NCBI GenBank assembly: GCA_021399435.1
Contig: JAJTUP010000015.1
Location: 186,001 to 250,000, forward strand
Direction: 5' to 3'
DNA from: Diaporthe sp. PMI_573
Lineage: Eukaryota > Ascomycota > Sordariomycetes > Diaporthales > Diaporthaceae
DNA length: 64,000 nt
Of this stretch, positions 9,899 to 20,881 are shown one piece after another. The first letter of the stretch is position 1, and every line of letters starts with the position of its first letter. Under the pieces are notes generated by a model that did no database searches, was not told the origin of the DNA, and was given only the letters and a program-made list of their open reading frames with translations. The position numbers were made by a program, and so were the translations under genes.

Positions 9899-11165
9899 GC
9901 CAGGCAGACATGGTGTCCTCGAATGTTCCCGGGACAGTGCAGAAGACTTTGGGCGATTGGGTGCTTTGCTAGATGGAAGCTGAACGAGGGCAATGGCCGG
10001 GCTGGTTCATAAATTGATTGTGCTAGCTAGCCTTCAGTACTAACGGAGCTCAGCCCTGAGATCTCGCGATGGTTTGAGATTAATTCTTTCCCCCACGCTG
10101 AAATTTCTACTGCCAGAGTGAAGACCTCGATGTTTCCGTAAAATCGCTCCCACCCCTGGGGGCCCTGGAGCAGCCGCTGCCCTCTTGAGCTCGCCGTTGA
10201 AACCATCTCGAGCTTAGGCAAGCAAGCCATGAAGGTTGCTTTTGACACCTGGAACCTCTACCTAGCCGGGACAGACCACTACCACAAGGATTGGAGAGAG
10301 AATGGATTAAAGAGGAAACAACCGAGATCTTCATATTGACTCATTTGGTCAGCATTGTTCGGGGATGAAGCCTTCCCACTTGCCTTTGTCTCCCAGACAA
10401 GACAAGATTGCAAGGCAGCGAGATATCCACTGGGCTGACAGAATGTGCCCGGACTAGCTGTATGGCTTGATTGAAGGTGTGGACTGAAGCCAGCATCAGA
10501 CTGTCTGCTGTGAGCGGTCTCTGACCTTGTCAACACCCAAAACCTGAATGGGAGGGGACAAATGAAGGATATGCGATGTCAAGGGCAGTAAAGACTGCAG
10601 GCAAGAGCAGACAGCTTTGCCCCTGGTTAGATGAAGACATCCCTAGAGCAAATCTGTAATAACTTGCTGTCCCGTCACCTGGTTTGGCTGGGTTCCCCTG
10701 GACAAGCCCCGAGTTCGGGCCACTCTGCGAGTGAGACCATTTGTGTCTTTGCCAGGCCTAGCTGCTTGACGCTCTGTCCCCAGACGACCTGAGCAGATCC
10801 CACAAAACCGTCTCGCCTGAACCACGTAATTACAGTCCAGTCTCAAACCCACTCCCACACACCCAACAGTTGTCCTTCTGTCAGTTTCCCCAGTAAGCCA
10901 AGGTGGGATTAATGACCAGAGACCTTACGAGCCACCACACCCGGCGTTGCAAGCCCAGGCATCTTTTGATCAAGGTAAGCGGGCTTCCAAGTTCGTCATC
11001 GCGACTCGGCTGCAGTAGCATTTCGAGTCCTGCCTGTCTCTTTCCTTTTGTTTTCCCAGCACAGTCGTTGACTGCTGCCCAACGTGCCTGCCGCACAACG
11101 CTGACAGCTTTCGCCCGTCTGACAACCAAATAGATTTGTTTCCGTCTTCCCGTCCATCCACTACC
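9899..11165. other. Intergenic
   Basis: About 1.27 kb between two SANT-like genes in the same orientation; it should hold a terminator and the next promoter. No supported gene or repeat was seen. Confidence 0.4.
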
Positions 11166-12090
11166 ATGGCGCCGATCGATACCGAGTCGCAGTTCAAGTT
11201 TCTCATCGCTTGCATCAAGCACACTAACGCTGGCAAGGTTCGCATTCACAGGAGGCCCCGTTGGTTGCCATCACTAAACAGCATCTGTGACAGGTTGATT
11301 TTGGCAAGGTCGCTGAGGAACTGAGCATCGTCAGCAAGCCCGCCGCGTAAGCATTGGACTCTGCCGCGTTGCCATACACCACGTTGCTAACTGGTAAACA
11401 AACAGTGCCAAGCGGTACGAGCGTCTCATGAAGGCTCATGGCATCGACAAGTCCAACGGAGGCGCCGCCAACTCCGCTGGTGCTTCTGGCGGCAGCGGCC
11501 TGGCTACCCCCAAGGCGCCTGCGACTGGTGGCAAGACCGCCAGCAACCGTATCACCCCAGCGAGCAAGAAGCGCAAGATGGCTGCCCGCGGAGATGACGT
11601 CGACGAGGAAGACGTCAAGCTTGATATCAAGGAGGAGATCAAGCTGGAGTCGGCCAACCCCCCTGACGGTTCGTACATCATTGACCCGAACAAACCCCCT
11701 CTCGAGGCCTCGGCAGCCGACACGCTCATGAAGACACCCGACGGTGTCGAAAACGACGGCAAGAATAATGATGATGTCTTACTGGTGTCGGAGTCTCGAA
11801 GAGAGGATGGCACGGTGCCTGTGTCATTGACGCACCAGGTGCTGCTGCCGTCCCCGAACGATAGCTTCTGCACCTTTGTCGATCCGGCGACCAGCCTGCA
11901 TCATTTGCCACAGAACGCAGTTGCCGCATCTGATGTTCCGATCCGATACGAGTGCGGCCATGCTGACTATACATCACAGGCGACGGCGACACTTTCGCCT
12001 GATGGGCGCCACTGGCTTCACCATCACGACCCCGTCTTCTTCTGGAGTGACGCCTACCTGGATCCGCACTTCAACATCAAGCACGACTGA
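11166..12090 (+). CDS. Myb/SANT-like nuclear protein, three exons
   Basis: Protein of 269 residues from exons 11166-11237, 11294-11346 and 11406-12090. The Myb-like unit covers residues 5-55: DTESQFKFLIACIKHTNAGK, VDFGKVAEELSI, then PAAAKRYERLMKAHG. The first intron is in phase 0 after AGK and the second in phase 2 within PAA. After the domain comes a Gly/Ala-rich linker, the nuclear-signal-like PASKKRKMAARG, an acidic segment with KLDIKEEIKLE, and a His/Asp-rich tail. The tail pairs with that of the 614-1477 product (RYECGHADYT against a similar stretch there), which supports common descent. Function beyond DNA binding is unknown. Confidence 0.8.
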
Positions 12091-12484
12091 GGCATGGCTC
12101 TGGGGCATGGAGGAAGGAACGTGAAAAATTGACAGGCTGGCAGCCGTTCAGAGAGAACATGGGGAAAGGATTGCATTGACGATGCCATTCGAGCGGATAG
12201 GCAGCTAAGGTGATGATTCTTGACACCCGCCCAGGGCTTTGAGTTACGAGTCGACATGGGAAATGATGACACGTTGATTTGAGACCGCTTCCTCGTGATG
12301 TTCCCATAACTCGATGTTGTGATTATGAGCTGTGTGATGCGGGTAAGAGAGGACCTAGTCCGGTGTCGTTGAAAGCCGGGGAAACCTCGGTTCTGCAATT
12401 ACTCTACAAAGGCCGGATTTTCGCTTCACAACACAAGATCAATAGTCACACATTTCAGAACCCTCGACGTGGTAGGCAGTAGTA
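12091..12484. other. Intergenic before repeat
   Basis: The 3' flank of the SANT-like gene; nothing else was seen. Confidence 0.4.
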
Positions 12485-12870
12485 GTAGGGGCGGTAGCAC
12501 CTTTTACCCCGACTTAATCATATAGATGCTGTGGCCGCGAAGCGGACACCCGAGCAAGGCTCGTGATGCTTAAGACCATAGTGCTTACTACCCAAGCTCT
12601 CCCTACCCAACCTCCTGTGGGCCAACCTCCCATGGGCCAACCTCCCATGGGCTAACCTCCTATGGGAAGACCTCTAGTCGGAAAGTCTTCTATGGAACGA
12701 CTTCCTATAGAATAACCAGACGAGAGATAGGTGAGCTATAGAGGCTCTATAAGCCATAGGGACTCCATAATGACGTTTCGATTTTTATCCTATTTTATTT
12801 TAAATGTGGCTGTGTTACCGTGATAATGTATGTGATGTATATCGCAATGTCTTCGGCAGCCGCTCGTGGC
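12485..12870. repeat. Dispersed repeat relic, copy 1
   Basis: Non-coding element sharing several blocks with the sequence at 37890-38200. One shared block (12523-12562, hairpins CCGCgaaGCGG and CGAGCaagGCTCG) is inverted relative to the other copy. The blocks around AGTGCTTACTACCCA and AAATGTGGCTGTGTT run in the same direction. Between them lie tandem 15-bp units (see 12608-12712). No reading frame was seen. The class cannot be named; the hairpins suggest a non-autonomous DNA element, as inference. Confidence 0.5.
12608..12712 (+). repeat. 15-bp tandem repeat, seven decaying units
   Basis: Seven units of 15 bp. Units 2 and 3 are identical (CAACCTCCCATGGGC), unit 1 differs at two positions, and units 4-7 drift more with distance (for example TAACCTCCTATGGGA, then CGACTTCCTATAGAA). 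The gradient suggests that one end was amplified most recently. Confidence 0.75.
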
Positions 12871-13221
12871 GAGTCAACACGCTTCGAATTGGACTGTATG
12901 GCATCTCCGTCTCTGCTGTGTGTTGCTAAGCGGTGGCAGTTGGAGCCGAGGGAGGTTCTATTGTGGGGCAGAAAGGCGTGGAACCATTGACTTAGACCAG
13001 CTATGGCCTAGTGCATTAAAGCTTGCCCCGTGCCGGCTCTTCTCGTCCCTGGGGCGGCAACTCCAATTTTTTTGAGCTCCAGGTCCGCATCACTATTTGA
13101 CTTCACCTGCACCTTGGCAACCACCTTCTCCGCTCCTCTCACAGCTTTTCTGACGGTCTGGTAGAGTCAGTCTCCTTTGTCCTCGTGTGCTTAGTCCAGT
13201 ACAGCTATTCAATTATTCAGA
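12871..13221 (+). promoter_or_regulatory. Upstream region and leader of hsp60
   Basis: About 350 bases between the repeat relic and the Hsp60 start, with pyrimidine-rich sequence in the last 100 bases. Two GAA triplets seven bases apart (about 12969-12981) could form a minimal step-type heat-shock element, but a third copy is missing, so this is weak. Confidence 0.3.
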
Positions 13222-15142
13222 ATGCAGCGAGCATTGACAAGTCGGACGGCCGCCTCGGTCCTGTCCCCCTCTGCAGCCTCCAGATTCCGTGCAAGCGGTG
13301 CTCTTACACAACAGCTGCGCTTCGCCCACAAGGTTTGTTGCAACTCTCTCCTTGTTTTTCTTGAGACGACACTGGTGGAAACGCCAGCACACCCCCCCCC
13401 CCACAGCGCTGTGAAGCTGACAACAAGTAAAATAGGAGCTGAAGTTCGGCGTCGAGGGCCGCGCCGCTCTCCTGGCCGGCGTTGACACTCTCGCCAAAGC
13501 AGTTGCTACCACACTGGGTCCCAAGGGTCGGAACGTCCTGATCGAGTCCAGCTATGGCTCGCCCAAGATCACCAAGGGTTTGTGGATCCCTCCTTACAAC
13601 GGACTGGATAGAATGCTGACTGTGACATTTCCAGACGGTGTGACTGTTGCCCGGGCCATTACCCTGCAGGACAAGTTCGAAAACCTTGGTGCTAAGCTGC
13701 TGCAGGACGTCGCTTCCAAGACCAACGAGGTCGCCGGCGACGGTACCACGACCGCCACCGTGCTTGCCCGAGCCATCTTCTCCGAAACCGTCAAGAATGT
13801 TGCTGCTGGGTGCAACCCCATGGACCTGCGCCGTGGTACCCAGGCTGCTGTCGAGGCAGTTGTCGAGTACCTGCAGAAGAACAAGAGGGACATCACCACC
13901 AGCGAGGAGATCGCCCAGGTTGCCACTATCAGCGCTAACGGTGACACACACATCGGCAAGCTGATCGCCAACGCCATGGAGAAGGTTGGCAAGGAGGGCG
14001 TCATCACCGTCAAGGAGGGCAAGACCATGAGCGACGAGCTCGAGGTTACCGAGGGAATGCGATTCGACCGCGGATTCATATCTCCCTACTTCATCACCGA
14101 CGCCAAGTCCCAGAAGGTCGAGTTTGAGAACCCTCTCATCCTTCTGTCCGAGAAGAAGATCTCCGCCGTCCAAGACATCATCCCCGCCCTCGAGATCTCC
14201 ACCCAGAGCCGCCGACCTCTGGTCATCATCGCCGAGGACATCGAGGGTGAGGCCCTGGCTGTCTGCATCCTGAACAAGCTTCGCGGCCAGCTCCAGGTGG
14301 CTGCCGTCAAGGCCCCTGGCTTCGGCGACAACCGCAAGTCCATTCTCGGCGATATCGCCGTCCTCACCAACGGCACCGTCTTCACGGATGAGCTCGATGT
14401 GAAGCTCGAGAAGGCCACTGCCGACATGCTTGGCTCTACCGGCTCTATCACCATCACCAAGGAGGACACTATCATGCTGAACGGCGAGGGTACCAAAGAC
14501 GCCATCTCGCAGCGATGCGAGCAGATCCGCGGCGTCGTTTCTGACCCCACTACCTCAGACTACGAGAAGGAGAAGCTCCAGGAGCGTCTTGCCAAGTTGT
14601 CTGGCGGTGTCGCCGTCATCAAGGTCGGAGGCTCTTCTGAGGTCGAGGTCGGCGAGAAGAAGGACCGTTTCGTCGATGCCCTGAACGCCACCCGTGCCGC
14701 CGTGGAGGAGGGTATCCTGCCCGGTGGTGGTACCGCCCTGCTGAAGGCTTCCAGCCAGGCTCTGGGCAACGTCAAGTCGCAGAACTTTGACCAGCAGCTT
14801 GGTATCAGCATTGTGAAGAACGCCATTACCCGCCCCGCCCGCACGATTGTCGAGAACGCCGGCCTGGAGGGCTCCGTCGTGGTCGGCAAGCTGACGGACG
14901 AGTACGGCAGCGACTTCCACAAGGGCTTCGACAGCTCCAAGGGCGAGTACGTCGACATGATCAAGGCCGGTATCCTGGACCCCTTCAAGGTTGTCCGGAC
15001 CGGTCTGATCGATGCCAGCGGCGTGGCCTCCCTGCTTGGCACAACCGAGGTTGCTATCGTTGAGGCACCCGAGGACAAGCCTGCCGGACCTCCAGGTGGG
15101 ATGGGAGGAGGCATGGGCATGGGAGGCATGGGAATGATGTGA
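13222..15142 (+). CDS. hsp60: Mitochondrial chaperonin Hsp60
   Basis: Group I chaperonin of the mitochondrial matrix; it folds imported proteins with Hsp10 in an ATP-driven cycle. The 586-residue product comes from exons 13222-13332, 13436-13577 and 13635-15142. Exon 1 is an Arg/Ser/Ala-rich presequence ending in RFAHK. Exon 2 begins [17 protein letters not shown] and carries [10 protein letters not shown]. The nucleotide-binding motif GDGTTT is at residues 119-124. The end is the typical Gly-Met repeat ([15 protein letters not shown]). Length and domain order are normal. Intron 1 has an 11-base C tract. Codon use is strongly biased toward C-ending codons, as expected for a highly expressed gene. 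Confidence 0.97.
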
Positions 15143-15435
15143 TTTGAGACGTTGATAAAGGACAAAGTGAAAAACTTTTTTTGTATTCAAGCGGTCCGGG
15201 CTTGTTTGGGCATTTTTGGGTTCCGGTGTTGAAAAGGCGGTCATGTGTACCATCTCCCCTCTATCTCCTCTCTGTCCATGCTGATACCTTCATACCCTGG
15301 GATACGGCTCCTGGGCCTGTACATTACACTGCCTCTTGGGCTGCATCGAGATAGAGCGACAAGGAGAAATTCTGACGTTGCACTAAGTTGACCTTTTCCT
15401 GCTGCCTTGACCTGCGTAGAACATGTTGTCGGAGG
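15143..15435. other. 3' flank of hsp60
   Basis: Probable 3' UTR and terminator region; nothing else was seen. Confidence 0.4.
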
Positions 15436-15790
15436 TCATTAACCCCACAAACCAAATTCAGGCATCAAAAGATATCTAGGCTCCAAAATCCTAGATATTC
15501 CGGCGCACTGGCGCCGAAACCAACTTCCTGTACTAAGCATATCAGGCCAGGCAGACGTTTGAGCATTAGGCATCATCAAGCACCAAGCTGGACGCGTGCG
15601 CATACATGTCATACTGTACGGAATAACTCGCCTACTTGCACCTCGCAGCGATACCAAATGCCTCAGTGTTTCTTATGCCCGGGGTTCAATATAAATATAC
15701 TCACTCCAGGGAATGGTCAGGCATGGGATAACCTTCCAAGGGACACTGTCTTGTGGGACAACCGCGTAGACCTATATTAACCTGCCGAGA
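15436..15790. repeat. Possible repeat relic, copy 3, with hairpin
   Basis: Non-coding. It holds a 9-bp inverted repeat (ATATCTAGG at 15472-15480 and CCTAGATAT at 15490-15498), the string CCAACTTCCTGTACTA near 15519, which resembles copy 2 near 37978, and three 15-bp-like units near 15726-15770 (TAACCTTCCAAGGGA, CACTGTCTTGTGGGA, CAACCGCGTAGACCT). It is more decayed than copies 1 and 2, so membership is tentative. Confidence 0.35.
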
Positions 15791-16160
15791 GAACAAAGCT
15801 GGCACACAGGTGAGTTGTCTGAATTCTGTCAATGATCTTCAAGAGCCATGGGATATTGCGGCATGGGAATACATACATGTACAAACAGGAAGTCGAAGAA
15901 CAAGGATTGGGTGCGGTCTCTAGCGCAATATGGCAGCTCCACTAAACAAAACACCCCCACCCCCCTCCCCACCCCGAGAGACCAAGTGCTGTCAACTTCC
16001 AGGTAACCTAGGAAACTTCTGCCCGCCGATTCCTCATCCACCTGCTCAGTGCACTCTCCCGCACTTGTTCACCCTCCCATTTTGATACCTCCATCTTAGC
16101 GTTCGTTCAACCTTTGTCCAAGCAAACCCCCTTTGCTGGTACGCCTCCTCCCTTCCCGCC

Positions 16161-16196
<36 letters not shown>

Positions 16197-16343
16197 AAGC
16201 TCCGTGTCCATCGAGTCACGTCATCCCCTCGACCGCGCCCCTTTGCTGACGACCCCTCACCGTTGACAGCCTACCTATCTGTCGAGCTGTTGACACCCAA
16301 CACAACCGACCCCAAGCCGATAAACAACACCGCTACAGCCACA
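15791..16343 (+). promoter_or_regulatory. Upstream region and leader of cofilin gene
   Basis: Includes a GCT trinucleotide run of about ten copies (16163-16192) in what is probably the 5' leader. The last 40 bases are CA-rich, as in many fungal leaders. Confidence 0.4.
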
Positions 16344-17194
16344 ATGGTGAGTTCCCGAATCGATCACCTGTGTGCAGGGCTTGTATTAACTCAATGATTC
16401 CTAGTCGCAATCTGGGTTGGTACCCCCTCCTTCCCCTTATCCCACCGTCTACGCTACGGCTGCCCCTTTCGACCCGTCCCGGCTTGCGATGGGCCAAGGC
16501 AAATGGCAAGGCGAGGCCGCCAACAAGAAGCCACAGACTGACACAAGACATCGGGCAGAGCCACCGTCAACGAGGAGTGCGTCTCCACCTGGAACGACCT
16601 CAAGCTCAGCAAGAAGTACAAGTACATCATCTTCAAGCTGTCGGACGACCTTAAGGAGATTGTCGTCGAGCACACAAGCGACAACAAGGACTGGGAGGAA
16701 TTCCGCGACAGACTCGTCAACGCCAAGACTGTCTCCAAGACTGTACGGTTCTGGCCATTCCTTTAGAATCCATTGGTCGCGTGACTAACCACCGCCTTCG
16801 ACAACAGGGTCAAGAGGGCATCGGCCCCCGGTACGCCGTCTACGACTTCGAGTACAGCCTCTCGTCTGGTGAGGGTGACCGGTGCGTGCTATGCCTACCC
16901 CTCGCCCACAAGCGAGCAAGGAACACCGATGCTGACGATCTCGCAGAAACAAGCTGACCTTCATCGCTTGGTCTCCTGATGATGCCGGAATTAAGGTGAG
17001 CCCAGGAACCTGGTCTCTCCCTGTTGAGTATCCCACAGCTGACTCGCCCGCAGTCCAAGATGGTGTACGCCTCGTCCAAGGACGCTCTGAAGCGCGCACT
17101 GAGCGGCATCGCCGTCGAAATCCAAGCCAACGACGCCGACGACATCGAGCACGGCTCTATCCTGGGCAAGGTCAGCAAGGGCATGGCCGGTTAA
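16344..17194 (+). CDS. cof1: Cofilin (ADF/cofilin family)
   Basis: Actin-severing and depolymerising protein of the cytoplasm and cortical actin patches; 153 residues, normal length. There are six exons: 16344-16346, 16405-16415, 16559-16742, 16808-16881, 16947-16995 and 17054-17194. Exon 1 is only the ATG and exon 2 only 11 nt, giving MSQSG. The ADF-H fold fills the rest: ATVNEECVSTWNDLKL, KYKYIIFKLSDD, YAVYDFEYSL, KLTFIAWSPDDAGIKSKM and YASSKDALKRAL. The Ser after Met fits the N-terminal regulatory serine known in this family. The middle KSKMVYASSKDALKRAL is the usual actin-binding long helix. Frame is kept at every junction, so the model is firm despite the tiny exons. Confidence 0.95.
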
Positions 17195-17594
17195 GCGGGC
17201 CCTTGAGATAGCATCACAAGCTTGCGTTGCGTCCATAGAGTCAAGGCTTCGTCTACAACGAGGGACCGCGGAGAGAAATATCATGCATGGGTGGGACAGT
17301 TATGCGCGTCTTTGTCCATAATGGAGACCATGGGGCGATCCTAGGTAGTCGATGTCGGCGTTGCGTTACCATAGCAAATCAACCGGGTGTCCGGGCTTCT
17401 TCCAAGTGTCTCGCAGCAAATTCTCAACGTGTGCATCCGCGATCCTTAGACGGGATCCTTTGCCTTGTGGCATACAAGGTAGGCACGTCTTTGCTGGCGT
17501 CTTGCCCACCGGGTAGACGCTGTGGGTGTAATTTCGCGTATAAGATTAGGTGGCTATGTCTCATATTCCGCAGCCCGCCTTACCAACGCACCCG
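17195..17594. other. Convergent intergenic region
   Basis: 400 bases between the 3' ends of the cofilin and Get5 genes. No gene was seen; it should hold both terminators. Confidence 0.45.
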
Positions 17595-18296
17595 CTATCT
17601 GCCCGACTCCCAACTCGAGAGGAACTTGCCAAACAGCTCCTCGGTAATCTTCTCGTCACGTATCCTCTGGGACAAGAACCCCCGCAGGTCTGTCCAGAAC
17701 GCGTCTGTCTGCAACACCGCCTCCCCACTGGTCCCCTGCGCCGTCGAAGCAGCATCGGCGGCGGCGTCCTCTGTCTTGGGGGCCGGTGGTACTGCGGCCG
17801 CGGCACCGCCGAGAACCATGACGGAGAACTCGACGCTGGTCTCATCCTGTCCCAACAGGTCCTTGAGGACCTTGCTGTCGGCGACGGGCTTCTTTTTGTG
17901 CAGGACCTTGATCTTGTCTACGGGAATGGTGGTCTCGGATGACACGGACGTCTTGACGTCGAGGATGGAGGTATTGAGGGGTTGGGAGCTGAGCCTGATG
18001 TCGAGGGGCGGATTGCGCAGCGACTTGATGCGCACCGTTATGCTGCGCTCCTGGCCCGGCGCGAGCGAGACCGCCTTGGACATTGGCTTGGGCATCCGGG
18101 GCAGGATGTACTAGGCGTCCAGTGTTAGCTTCTGCAACAGCCTCGTGATGACATGGCAGGGCGTCCTAAGATTGGGAAGACCTACAGGTGGCCGTGCCGG
18201 GTAGCTCTTTGGGTCCTCGACATGGTCGCCTGACAGCTTCTGTGGACGCGAGTCCAGCGCCGTCAGGAAGGTTTTGGCAAATGTTACTTCTGTCAT
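17595..18296 (-). CDS. get5: Get5/Mdy2-like tail-anchored protein targeting factor
   Basis: Ubiquitin-like partner of Get4 in the cytosolic GET pathway, which hands tail-anchored membrane proteins from Sgt2 to Get3. Exon 1 (18296-18186) and exon 2 (18110-17595) join in phase 0 over a 75-nt intron with branch GCTAAC; 208 residues. The N-terminus (TEVTFAKTFLTALDSRP, then DPKSYPARPP and YILPRMPKP) fits the Get4-binding arm of fungal Get5. A ubiquitin-like fold follows at about 57-137 (ITVRIKSLRNPP, then VDKIKVLHKKKPVADSKVLKDLL). After an Ala-rich linker comes a helical end, FWTDLRGFLSQRI, then LFGKFLSSWESGR, like the family's dimerisation domain. It is divergent from nop2 with 359 bases between starts. 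The identity rests on domain order and motifs, not on a search. Confidence 0.75.
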
Positions 18297-18655
18297 GTTC
18301 CTCTGGGCTCTTGAGGGCAAGTGGAAAGAAAACAATGGCTGTACCAGAGGAGGCGGTGGGGTGCAGCTTGGTTCGTGGTGCCCAATACCGCTCGAGCTGG
18401 TCCTTCTGATTTGAGCCGCTGTTACGTAGTGCCCGTTGGCGACATACAGAGTACCTTGGGTACCACTGGTGCCGTGCCCCACTGCTCGTTTTCGAGGGGC
18501 GTCCTTGTAAGAGCGATAAGATAAGCCCGAATTTTTTGGTCCCTTCCCTTTTCGCAAGCCCTTGCGCGCGGCCTGGTAAATATCTGCGACCCGTCCTACG
18601 AGACTTGCGCTGTGGTTCCATCTCTCGTGCCACAACTACTCAAATCTTTCTCAAA
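18297..18655. promoter_or_regulatory. Bidirectional promoter region of get5 and nop2
   Basis: 359 bases between two divergent start codons, so both genes must be controlled from here or from within each other. No known operator was recognised. Confidence 0.5.
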
Positions 18656-20881
18656 ATGGGAACCGGCCGTCGCATGAAGAAACAGGGCCCTCCTGAGCGC
18701 CTGTCCGAAGAGCATTTCGCGAAGCTGAAGCGGAAGAAGGGTCTCCCAGCCGACACCCCAGAGGAAGCCCCAGCCAAGAAGAGGAGGACGAGCAAGGCCG
18801 ACTCTGCCCCCAAATCGAACGGGACGAAAAAGGCTGCCCCGTCTGCGAAGGCTGCTGCTAGGCAACAGAACGGCTCCAAGCCTAAGGGCAAGGAGGGCAA
18901 CAGGCAACCTTCCAAGCCAAAGAAGGCTGTCGTTCCGGAGCCCGAAGGATACTCGGATATCGAGATCGACGACGAGTTTGGCGACTCGGATCTGGAAGGG
19001 AAGAGTCTCTCAGATTCAGACGACGACGAGCCTGCAAAATTGGGAGACGATTTCTTGGGATCCGACTCGGGCGACTCCGTGTACGACTCCGACAATGACA
19101 GAAAGAAGGAGGAGTTTGTCTTCTCCGAGGACGAGGGCGACTCGGACGCTGAGGAGCAACTGACAGCTGCCAACATCGAGGGCCTGTCGAGGAAGCTCGA
19201 CAAGCAGATGGAAGAGGAAGCTGCCGATGCACAAGCAGAGCTAGAGGAGGCTGCGCTGCAGACAAATATCAGCGGCGACCCGCTCAAGGTGCTTGAGGAA
19301 GAGGAGGAGGACGCGTCCGCCGCAAAGAAGAAGGCCCTACTAGCTCCCGACTTACAGCTCCTGAGGAACAGGATAACGGAAAACATTCGCGTACTCGAGG
19401 ACTTCTCAAAATTGACCGAGGAGGGAAGGTCAAGGGCCGAATACACCGCGCAGCTCATCAAGGACATCTGCGCCTACTACGGCTACTCAGAATACATGGC
19501 CGAGAAGCTCTTCCACCTCTTCAGCCCGTCAGAGGCATTCGACTTCTTCGAGGCCAACGAGAGCGCCCGGCCCATGGTCATCAGGACGAATACTCTGCGG
19601 ACAAACCGCAGGGATCTGGCGAGCGCTCTCATTAACCGTGGCGTCACCCTTGAGCCCGTTGGGAAATGGTCCAAGGTCGGCCTGCAGATTTTCGAGAGCA
19701 ACGTGCCCCTCGGAGCAACGCCAGAGTACCTTGCGGGCCACTACATCATCCAAGCGGCGTCCTCTTTCCTCCCCGTCATGGCCCTCGCACCCCAAGAGAA
19801 CGAGCGCGTGCTCGACATGTCCGCCGCGCCTGGTGGCAAAACGACACATATGGCGGCCCTGATGCGCAACACAGGGTGCATCTTCGCCAACGATATGAGC
19901 AAGTCTCGTGCCAAAGGTCTGATCGGGAATATCCACCGTCTGGGTTGTAGAAACGTGGTGGTCTGCAACTATGACGCCAGAGAATTCCCCAAGCCCATCG
20001 GCGGCTTTGACCGCGTCCTACTCGATGCGCCATGCACCGGCACGGGTGTCATTGCCAAGGATGCCAGCGTCAAGACCAACAAGACGGAGAAGGACTTCAT
20101 GGCCATCCCGCACACACAGAAGCAGCTGCTACTTGCTGCCATCGACTCAGTGAACCACCACAGCAAGACGGGCGGTTACATTGTCTATTCTACATGGTCA
20201 GTCCCGAACACACTCTTCAGAACATCTGACTCCACCCGGGCTCCCTCAGGCTGACTTGAGCACCATCACAGTTCCGTTTCAGTAGAAGAGAACGAGCAGG
20301 TGGTCGCCTACGCCCTGGCCAAGCGGCCCAATGTCAAGCTCGTCGACACCAACCTGCCGTTCGGGAATGAAGGGTTCGTGTCCTACCGCGGCAAAACGTT
20401 CCACCCCTCACTAAAGCTCTCTCGCCGCTACTACCCACATACGTATAACGTAGATGGCTTCTTCGTCGCAAAGTTCAAGAAGATCGGACCCACACCGATC
20501 AATGCCGTGCTCGCGGGCCGCAGCGGCACTGCCAAGGAGAGGGCCAACGGCGGCAAGCAGCAGCAACAGGAGCACGAGGACGAGGAGGTCGTTGACAAGA
20601 CGCCCATAGGTCACGACGAGGGTGCAGGCGATGATGATTTCGGCGGCTTCGACGAAGACGAGGACGAGAAGATCATGGAGCGCGGGAAGAGGAACGCCAT
20701 GAGGAGGCGCGGTCTCGACCCGAAGGCGCTCAATAAGAGCAAGAACAATCAGAGGAAAGATACCGGTGCTAGTACCAATGGCGGCACTGACGCTGCCACT
20801 ACTTCTGCTGCTCCCGACTCGAACAAGACCAAGACAAAGGCAAAGTCCAAAAAGACGTCTAAACAGGGACAGGATAGCTAG
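18656..20881 (+). CDS. nop2: Nop2-like 25S rRNA (cytosine-C5) methyltransferase
   Basis: Nucleolar RNA methyltransferase needed for large-subunit ribosome assembly. Exons 18656-20196 and 20272-20881 give 716 residues. The first 250 residues are basic then acidic low-complexity sequence typical of nucleolar proteins (PAKKRRTSK and DSDDDEPAK). The catalytic half has SAM motif I, LDMSAAPGGKTTHMAAL (near 387), the DAPCTGTG motif (near 457-464), and the catalytic STCS. The TCS cysteine codon is split by the 75-nt intron (TG|T). A Lys-rich tail (TKAKSKKTSKQ) closes the protein. Both Cys residues used by this enzyme class are present, so the enzyme should be active. Confidence 0.93.

Noticed and set aside
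12608..12712. CRISPR-like array from regular 15-bp repeats
   Set aside because: The units are contiguous with no spacers, the sequence is a eukaryotic nuclear genome, and no cas-like genes are present.
12969..12981. Heat-shock element upstream of hsp60
   Set aside because: Only two GAA blocks at step-type spacing were found; functional elements normally have three or more. Kept only as a weak remark.
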